Part shown: piece by piece, positions 60,701-64,000 of the stretch | Position numbering within the stretch: position 1 is the stretch's first letter | Layout of the letters: each line of letters begins with the position of its first letter | Assembly (NCBI RefSeq): GCF_001659605.2 | Contig: NC_035165.2 | Coordinates: 12,024,445-12,088,444 of the forward strand | DNA from: Manihot esculenta | Taxonomy: Eukaryota; Streptophyta; Magnoliopsida; Malpighiales; Euphorbiaceae | Direction: 5' to 3' | DNA length: 64,000 nucleotides | The notes under the pieces: model-generated | Told to the model about the DNA's origin: nothing | Seen by the model: only the letters and a program-made list of their open reading frames with translations | Databases searched by the model: none | Program-made: the position numbers and the translations under genes

Positions 60701-62716
60701 CATAACTAAGATACATAACAAGCAACAATAATTTGTAAACAAGGCATGAAAACAGACAAAAAGTAATAGATCTTACACTTGAAACCAAAGAGACCATCCC
60801 TTGTTAACAAAGCTTTTCTATTCCCAGGCTCTCTGCGATCAGATGCACGTGACCTTTTCTTCTCTGAAAATGGGAAGCAGAAAATAACTGCTACAAAGCA
60901 TCAATGGAAACCAAGTTGGTGACTATAACCTAGTAACTTCAAGAAACAACACACCTCTGAACTCAGGAGCATGCTTATAAGGATCATAACCTAAACCATA
61001 CATATCTTGCTTTGGGTTGAGCACAAAAACCTGCAGCAGAAAAATGATATACAGGTTATACTGCCACTATGAAATGAATATCTACAATTGAATTAGTTAT
61101 TACACAAAGGTTTATAGATTCAATATACTTTCACAAACCTCCAACATCAAAACACAAGGAGTATCTATATCAACAAAGAATCAATACAATGACGGGCTCA
61201 CTCTTGGCATAAATCCAGATCAGTTTATATAAGTATTGAAGAAATAGGGAGCAAGGCTATGAAATTTTAGTTTGATGACTGTAAATCATATTTTCCTTTC
61301 CATTAAAAGGAGGGAGGAGAAACTATAAATTCTCATTTAGAATATAAGTAAAATTATTTTAATATAGTGATGGAATAATGTACTGGTTGCATGACTTAAG
61401 TATAATAGTTTCCATAATGAGACTCTTATATTGTGTTTGTACCATCATAACAATGGAAGAAATTACTCTGACCACCATTTATTCATGTACTTCATTTTGT
61501 AATTATTAAAGCACAAAAGCTTAGTGCCTTCAGCCAATTAAGCATCTTTTTGTGGCCTGTAAACCACAGGCAAACTGGAATCATAGCACCAAGAGAACAA
61601 CCACTGTCTTCAATATTATATAAACTATCCTTTTTACTTGAAATAACTTCACAGTGATCCATTTCTATGCAAGAGACTTATGGCAAGAGTAATATTAAGC
61701 ATGCAATTATAGTGGGCAACACCCATAAACTCACAGCCTCTTTGGTATTCGTGCTGTTTCTGTTTTTCAGCGCGTGTTGTCCCATAGTAAAATTGGATAT
61801 GTGATAAACGGGTTGATGAAACAGTAAAACCAATTGTTGTGGTTTTCACTTGTACCAACCATTTTTCTTTTTAAGACATCAAGTAACAAAAAAAAGTTCT
61901 AATCATGCAAAAGTTTTAAACTGATGGACAACAAGAACAATTAAAAAAGCAGCATGCCAAATGGGCCCTGACGAAGACTTGGAACATTACTATCTTTAAT
62001 GGACAGAAAGTTCTTAGAAATGCAAAATTGGTTTATAGAAGGAACAGGAAATAAAATAATAGAATTACACAAAAAGGTCCTCACTGGTGTGCTTTGAGAA
62101 GTCTGAACAGCATCATTAACAGACTGCTCTAAGTTTCCCAGGTAATCCTCATCAGGCTCAGTCTCAGTATGATGTGCTTTTGCATCATCAGAAGAAAATG
62201 CCAGGAAAGCTTTTCTAGCTTCTCTACGAGCATCTGAAAGTAAATTACCAAGACGGGAAAGATAAAGTGGTAGGCCACACCATAATAATAATAAAGAGGC
62301 AAAATAAACTAGAGTTCTCAGCATATGCTCAGATAGAAAACACTAAATAAAAATTTACATCAAAAGCCAATTAATAGAAAGAAATCAATGATTTGCCCAA
62401 AGAGCAAAATGTCTGTTGAAATTGATGATTTGTATATTGAAGTAATATAACAACCAAACAAGAAGGCATGGACAAAACCTACCATATAGCGAATTTGCAT
62501 GTGAATCCTTAATTGAATGACCATGTCTCCATCCCATCTTTAGCAGCAATTTTACTCCTAACCAATAGGAATTACATAAGACAGAGTTGCCCAAATTGCA
62601 AAAAAAAAAACAGATAATGCAATGGAGCACTACTACAATCTAACAGAAACAAACCAATAGACTCTGTGGCTGGAAGAACTATTTCATCAGGAACAGGTCC
62701 AGGTATAGCCGATGGC
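36055..62716 (-). CDS. TGH: TOUGH-like G-patch and SURP domain RNA-processing protein
   Basis: Twelve exons are visible: 62655-62716, 62483-62557, 62085-62233, 60955-61030, 60777-60863, 60541-60618, 49781-49931, 49052-49538, 48678-48959, 44663-44791, 44109-44327, 36055-36786. All junctions are GT-AG with matching phases. In order: a proline-rich lead-in ([15 protein letters not shown]), G-patch-like region ([18 protein letters not shown]), [38 protein letters not shown] region ([20 protein letters not shown] to [13 protein letters not shown]), [69 protein letters not shown] and an Arg/Ser-rich nuclear tail. Arabidopsis TGH is a nuclear RNA-binding factor aiding miRNA/siRNA precursor processing. 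The N-terminal exon(s) are not visible and probably lie beyond 64000. Introns of 7.3 and 10.6 kb are filled with retrotransposons, yet no exon is broken. Confidence 0.9.
37286..37483. mobile_element. MITE-like insert in the TRIM LTR
   Basis: About 195 bp present in the left but absent from the right TRIM LTR. Begins CCTCCGTTTGGCATGATT and ends GGATTCCAAACAAGGGG, imperfect inverted ends of a type common in plant hAT-related MITEs. Exact ends uncertain. Confidence 0.5.
37903..38102 (+). repeat. 5' LTR of the intact copia element
   Basis: 200 bp, TGTTGAC...ATCTTCA, with a TATA-like TGTATAAATAGCC near 38021. Identical to 42743-42942. Confidence 0.95.
38103..38115 (+). promoter_or_regulatory. Primer-binding site of the intact copia element
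   Basis: TGGTATCAGAGCC, initiator-Met tRNA type, directly after the 5' LTR. Confidence 0.95.
38116..38517 (+). other. Leader of the intact copia element
   Basis: About 400 bp, the right half GC-rich and full of CCGGCG/CGGCGC motifs, unlike the AT-rich LTRs. No ORF is needed here; it may hold packaging or structure signals, but that is inference. Confidence 0.6.
38518..42735 (+). CDS. Copia gag-pol polyprotein, uninterrupted
   Basis: 1405 codons from an ATG in good context ([13 protein letters not shown]) to TGA at the polypurine tract. Domains by approximate residue: gag ([15 protein letters not shown], 20-230), zinc knuckle [14 protein letters not shown] (246-259), protease [14 protein letters not shown] (about 340), integrase zinc region WHRRLGHPS to CDACEYAKH (476-515), core residues in HSDVWGP (534), TDNGREY (598) and [11 protein letters not shown] (630), reverse transcriptase from [12 protein letters not shown] (907) with [11 protein letters not shown] (1088), RNase H with TDADWAGS (1251), [11 protein letters not shown] (1290) and DNKAAISIA (1328). 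Order PR-IN-RT-RH defines Ty1/copia. All expected catalytic residues are present. Lineage not assigned; short LTRs would suit Ale/Ivana-like groups. Confidence 0.96.
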   Translation: MAEGKRVSIPNSDNPSLQISPIKLDGTNYLAWSRSCLLFIKARGLQGYVTGNKKQPDERDPDFPQWDSNNCLVMTWLLNSMQPNISKSYLLIDTAAKIWKALSLTYSKIGNDAQIYDIRNKIHGTKQGEMTISQFYSELCGLWQELDYYQDFQADCTGDTVKFQRMIEKERVYDFLAGLNNEYDPIRVQVLGRNPFPSLQEAHAHVQQEESRRHAMLYTAPVEKAGLTTSLSTLQPPTSEKDQLHCDYCGKPRHTKETCWKLHGRPTRGRGGKRGTSRNQANLAETVEEPFKETTTTEFLSANELQSLKRLLSHIDTSSSSGATSNFVKSGNASSFNNVPWIIDSGANRHMTGSSKGFLNYSPSLTKDSVRIADGSFTPISGTGSVICTSNIKLSSVLHVPHFPVNLLSVSAITNALNCKLEFFPDHCVIQDLRTGKRIGNGRLHDGLYMLESDPGSSISQACFGENKDVNREIIQWHRRLGHPSFFVLEKLYPDLFAKTQFDSLFCDACEYAKHTRTSYPLSHNKSQIPFATIHSDVWGPTQTVSLSGNRWFVTFIDCCTRMTWVYLIKAKSDVFSCFQSFHKMICTQFDAKVKILRTDNGREYMDSSFSAYLESNGIVHQTSCPYTSAQNGVAERKNRHLLEVARSLMFTMNLPKAYWGDAVLVSAYLINRMPLKTLDFMSPLAVLQGKNSYVVPPKIFGCVCFVHTRTAGKLDPKALKCVFVGYSPTQKGYRCYHPPSRKYLVSMDVTFRETEPYFNTTHSPLQGENNEQEEVIQNCVIPDNMVQLESLSSNRQGEMSNQGGRIGRLDKPDLRRYSRRDKAEEAIMQSTQSQESSSGELSTTLECFNDLDKPIAQRKGVRSCTKHPISNFVSYESLSPSYRAFALSISSVSIPQDWKKALAEPKWKEAMIEEMKALAKNETWELVTLPPGKKLVGCKWVFTVKHKADGTIERFKARLVAKGFTQTYGVDYQETFAPVAKMNSIRVLLSCAANLDWDLQQFDVKNAFLHGDLEEEVFMEIPPGFVDEKTQGKVCKLKKALYGLKQSPRAWFDRFSRAMMSFGYQQSNADHTLFIKHHKGKITLLIVYVDDIVVTGDDKEEMAQLKRLLAQEFEIKDLGKLQYFLGIEVARSEKGIFISQRKYILDLLGETGMMGCKPAESPIESNHKLKAGTGESVDIGRYQRLVGRLIYLSHTRPDIAYAVSLVSQFMHDPRETHMQAVLRILRYLKSAPGKGLLYSKHGHLRIETFTDADWAGSLDDRRSTSGYCTVVGGNLVTWRSKKQSVVARSSAEAEYRAMAQGVCELLWLQKLLEELRLSERDKITLYCDNKAAISIAQNPVQHDRTKHIEIDRHFIKEKLTDGVLSLVHVTSTEQLADVFTKGLNNKIYHNLICKLGMCDIFAPT
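42743..42942 (+). repeat. 3' LTR of the intact copia element
   Basis: 200 bp, identical to 37903-38102; preceded by the polypurine tract GAGGGGGAG (42734-42742). Confidence 0.95.
44109..44327 (-). CDS. TGH: TGH-like exon [16 protein letters not shown]
   Basis: 73 codons, phase 0 at both ends, acceptor TTTACAG, donor AAG/GTATTG. Starts with a proline run and ends VERPVDLYK, continuing to [10 protein letters not shown] in the last exon across a 7.3 kb intron. Confidence 0.88.
44663..44791 (-). CDS. TGH: TGH-like exon with YPKREEFQW motif
   Basis: 43 codons, phase 0 at both ends, acceptor GAAACAG, donor AAG/GTACTC. Ends DLIDPYMGK. Most of this exon (44681-44791) is duplicated at 46405-46515. 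Confidence 0.9.
45475..45978 (-). pseudogene. Acidic ORF of the non-autonomous element, copy 1
   Basis: Open stretch without an ATG at its start (the first in-frame codon is TTG). Asp/Glu/Asn-rich, e.g. [20 protein letters not shown] and [20 protein letters not shown], then hydrophobic [20 protein letters not shown]. An upstream out-of-frame segment (46013-46237) with [19 protein letters not shown] and a Leu-rich [16 protein letters not shown] probably belonged to the same protein. No family recognised. Confidence 0.5.
46405..46515 (-). pseudogene. Duplicated partial TGH-like exon inside the intron
   Basis: 111 nt copy of the first 37 codons of exon 44663-44791, with the acceptor (GGAACAG) kept but the final six codons and original donor lost. 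Reads [20 protein letters not shown] and continues to CKRLDLI; three residues differ from the true exon. It lies upstream of the true exon in the transcript. Directly after it is GTTAAT, a weak potential donor in phase 0. If no donor is used, a stop is reached near 46234. Confidence 0.9.
46592..46862 (-). repeat. Middle LTR produced by the tandem duplication
   Basis: 271 bp copy of the 44868-45144 LTR, with the same 5' flank AAATA because the flank was duplicated too. Confidence 0.9.
47227..47694 (-). pseudogene. Acidic ORF of the non-autonomous element, copy 2
   Basis: Second copy of the 45475-45978 ORF, with a few substitutions and a different 3' end (RKAL). Related upstream segment at 47729-47953. 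No family recognised. Confidence 0.5.
48678..49931 (-). CDS. TGH: TGH-like exons with the SURP region
   Basis: Exons 49781-49931, 49052-49538 and 48678-48959. The first joins by AG/A to [17 protein letters not shown]; the second holds [20 protein letters not shown] and the SURP RNA-processing domain (suppressor-of-white-apricot type); the third holds [19 protein letters not shown]. The donor after 48678 (GAG/GTAATA) survives even though an LTR element begins nine bases into the intron. Confidence 0.9.
49932..51284 (-). other. TGH-like intron, right of the SURP exons
   Basis: AT-rich intron DNA. Around 50310-50600 are repeated ACACGA/TTGACACGA motifs of a kind often seen in plant MITEs, but no boundaries could be set. 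Nothing else recognised. Confidence 0.4.
51648..55764 (+). mobile_element. Defective Ty1/copia element lacking gag
   Basis: LTRs 51648-51832 and 55580-55764 (185 bp each) differ at about 10 positions by eye. Target duplication TCTCT on both sides (51643-51647, 55765-55769). Primer site TGGTATCAAAGC directly follows the left LTR; GAGGGGGAG precedes the right. Between leader and protease, gag is missing: a short MAEVKTTT start runs straight into a protease-proximal segment. Pol is broken by frameshifts and stops. Confidence 0.93.
52274..55520 (+). pseudogene. Copia pol remnant (protease to RNase H)
   Basis: Protease [15 protein letters not shown] near 52433; integrase with [16 protein letters not shown] (52841), [19 protein letters not shown] and [15 protein letters not shown] across a frameshift near 53220; RT from [18 protein letters not shown] through [11 protein letters not shown] and [13 protein letters not shown]; frameshift near 54545, then [12 protein letters not shown] (about 54605) and RNase H with [19 protein letters not shown], a stop at 55257 and [11 protein letters not shown] gag domain is absent. 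Confidence 0.9.
55914..57192 (-). mobile_element. Second TRIM-like element
   Basis: Two related terminal repeats, about 55914-56194 and 56888-57192, sharing AAGATTGAT(A/G)GGAAGGAGC, CACCTCAGACTC and TTTGGTCTATCCAT. Just left of the right repeat the minus strand contains TAGTATCAGTGGC, a decayed initiator-Met primer site, giving minus orientation. The 0.7 kb interior has no ORF. Repeats are diverged, so it is old. Confidence 0.5.
57911..58399 (+). CDS. Unrecognised 162-codon ORF inside the LTR-flanked element
   Basis: ATG-started frame with hydrophobic segments ([53 protein letters not shown]). Longer than expected by chance in this AT-rich DNA, but I recognise no family and see no splice or promoter evidence. 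It may be a decayed fragment of element or captured host sequence. Confidence 0.25.
   Translation: MVHKKRQIGAYCLVLFVQDLKINLKAEKAVNYVFKDNGTKVRDASDLLKNYIIFNILLTPLIAITWDALNIGPDNVPILFLIASFNYKFHEIGMPIEYILTGARLKSCGRLVCSLHLMILYKGNNVREASSSTTSNDLVNSIFLHNIFQVHWVKIFNLQLTK
58881..60540 (-). other. TGH-like intron, left of exon 60541-60618
   Basis: AT-rich DNA; no transposon domain or conserved coding region recognised. Confidence 0.5.
62085..62716 (-). CDS. TGH: TGH-like exons with the G-patch region
   Basis: Three exons (62655-62716, 62483-62557, 62085-62233) reading [22 protein letters not shown] through [20 protein letters not shown]. The Gly-rich hydrophobic core and KDSHANSLY fit a divergent plant G-patch. 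Split codons (G/GA, G/AT) join cleanly. The introns between them are short and unoccupied. Confidence 0.88.
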
Positions 62717-62719
62717 CTG

Positions 62720-63350
62720 CAATTAACATCCAAAAAGAATCACGATACTACAATACAGGAAATGAAAATAACAAGAAAAATTGATGCAGAAGGAATTAGT
62801 GATAAATTTATGATGAAATGGGAGCAGTAGCAAGGAAGAAACAAAAGAAAAAGAAAGGCTATTGCACAATTCAGCAGCTGAAACAAGCATTCTATATACT
62901 GAAAGGCATGGCAGACAACCTCAACACACCTAGGCAGGAGCCACAGGAATCTCCAGTCCTAATTGCTACATGCCCTAGCCCAGGACTACTACATGCCCCA
63001 GGGCATCTTCGACTCAGGAGGCAGCAATTAAACTTCCTAGTTTGACCTGGATTTATCTTCTATGCATTCCTATTTCTTCTACACTTCTTATTTAGCTAAT
63101 TGTTACTTCTAAATTAGTTTCTTTATGTCTTTTGTTTCATTGAGGAGTTCCTTTGTAATCCTACTTTAGTTAGGACTAGATTGTTCATACGCCAGTTAGT
63201 TTTTTAATGTATTATAACTTTCTAATTTATAGAGTAGCATTCATATCCTACATTCCTATTTAGGAGAATCAAAACTCTATAAATACTCCGTAATAGCTTG
63301 TAATATTTAGTAGCTTTTCAAATAAATAACACTACAACAGAAAAGAACAA
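62720..63350 (+). mobile_element. Probable LTR and adjoining DNA of a gypsy element
   Basis: The region just left of the gag remnant has LTR-like content: CTATAAATACTCCG near 63279 (TATA-like) and a run ending AATAACACTACA near 63335. The left end, a partner LTR and a primer site were not identified. It separates the TGH-like G-patch exons from the missing upstream exon(s). Confidence 0.4.
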
Positions 63351-64000
63351 CATACTGCAATGATGGGAGCAACGTCTCAAACAACAAGTGGACCGACCTC
63401 AGATTCGAGCATATGGAACAATTTATTGAAATAAATTGGAGAACTTAGCAATGCTTGGGAAATTGAAGGAAACAGGAACCATGCGGACAATAGATGGCCA
63501 GGAAATGCTGCAGCCTGTTGTGACCACATTGATGGGCAAATTTCTGCATGTGGGTACCATGCATACAAGGAGGACTTGGAGGAAGAGGAAGACGGTGAAC
63601 CCCAAGGTTTTCCTAGATACCAATGTCAAGGACAATATGCAGAGGTGCTCGTGGTTTGATGAACAGGAGAACAAGCATTTTCGCCTCAAAGCTGAAGGGA
63701 GTTTCAATATTCCAAAATTTCTAAATTGTTCTGTAATTAATGGAGACAGCCTAGAAAGAAAGTAAAGATTGTGGTGTGCCAATTGAAGAGTGGAGCCTTT
63801 GCCTGGTGGGAAAGATTGCAATCCAAAAGGGCATGAAGGGAAGGGTACGCTATGAACTTGGTACTGAATAAAACACTTATTACAACAAGAGCTTTTTTTT
63901 ACCGCCCAGTTATGAGCAAATTCCTTTCCAACAGTACCAAAGGTATCAACAACATGAATCCAAAGAGCAACAAGTTGCAAAGGTTATTGGATGGATTAAA
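63351..64000 (+). pseudogene. Decayed Ty3/gypsy gag, running off the window
   Basis: Broken frames on the plus strand with recognisable gag text: KHFRLKAEGSFNIPKFL, GAFAWWERLQSK (compare the WW of PF03732 gag), and YEQIPFQQYQRYQQHESKEQ. Several frameshifts and stops. Pol would lie to the right of the window. Confidence 0.6.

Noticed and set aside
62818..63045. 75-codon plus-strand frame beginning MGAVARKKQKKKKGY
   Set aside because: No recognised domain; lies in probable LTR-adjacent DNA and is short.

Overview
This is nuclear DNA from a flowering plant, most likely a eudicot. Coding exons are split by many introns, the intergenic DNA is AT-rich, and most of the window is LTR retrotransposons. 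LTR sequences suggest Malpighiales (Euphorbiaceae-like), but that is only a weak impression. Two host genes can be supported, both on the minus strand and both running off the window: the 5' end of a P4-type phospholipid flippase of the ALA9 subgroup (1-1562), and nearly all of a TOUGH/TGH-type G-patch plus SURP RNA-processing protein (36055-62716, at least 12 exons).

Layout. 1-2.6 kb: first two visible flippase exons and promoter. 2.6-5.16 kb: AT-rich spacer with a MITE-like inverted repeat. 5.17-29.3 kb: one 24.1 kb nest. The outer element is a minus-strand Tat-lineage Ty3/gypsy element (432-bp LTRs, TSD AGAGT). Besides gag-pol it carries a spliced accessory gene on the opposite strand and an array of about ten 106-bp tandem repeats. 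A 10.3 kb Tekay-type chromovirus (TSD TTTAA) landed in an intron of the accessory gene, and a 2.27 kb solo LTR of a related chromovirus (TSD CTTTT) landed further along. Removing both leaves an ancestral element of about 11.5 kb. 29.4-33.1 kb: a decayed, 5'-truncated copia element, itself split by a 1.7 kb solo LTR (TSD ATATC). 33.1-35.7 kb: AT-rich spacer.

36-64 kb is the TGH-like gene. Its visible exons keep compatible phases and consensus splice sites, yet its introns hold: a short LTR element (TRIM) containing a MITE-like insert and a complete copia element with identical 200-bp LTRs and an uninterrupted 1405-codon polyprotein; a non-autonomous LTR element that landed a few bases from a 5' splice site; a 1.72 kb tandem duplication that copies most of one exon into the intron; a further LTR-flanked element that contains a gag-deleted copia and a second TRIM; and a decayed gypsy element at the right edge.

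The window is therefore best read as two housekeeping-type genes in a retrotransposon-dense region. The most novel-looking points are the duplicated decoy exon in the TGH-like gene, the intact copia copy, the antisense spliced gene and satellite-like array of the Tat element, and a dense 13-bp palindrome array in the chromovirus LTRs. No tRNA, rRNA or CRISPR features were seen.
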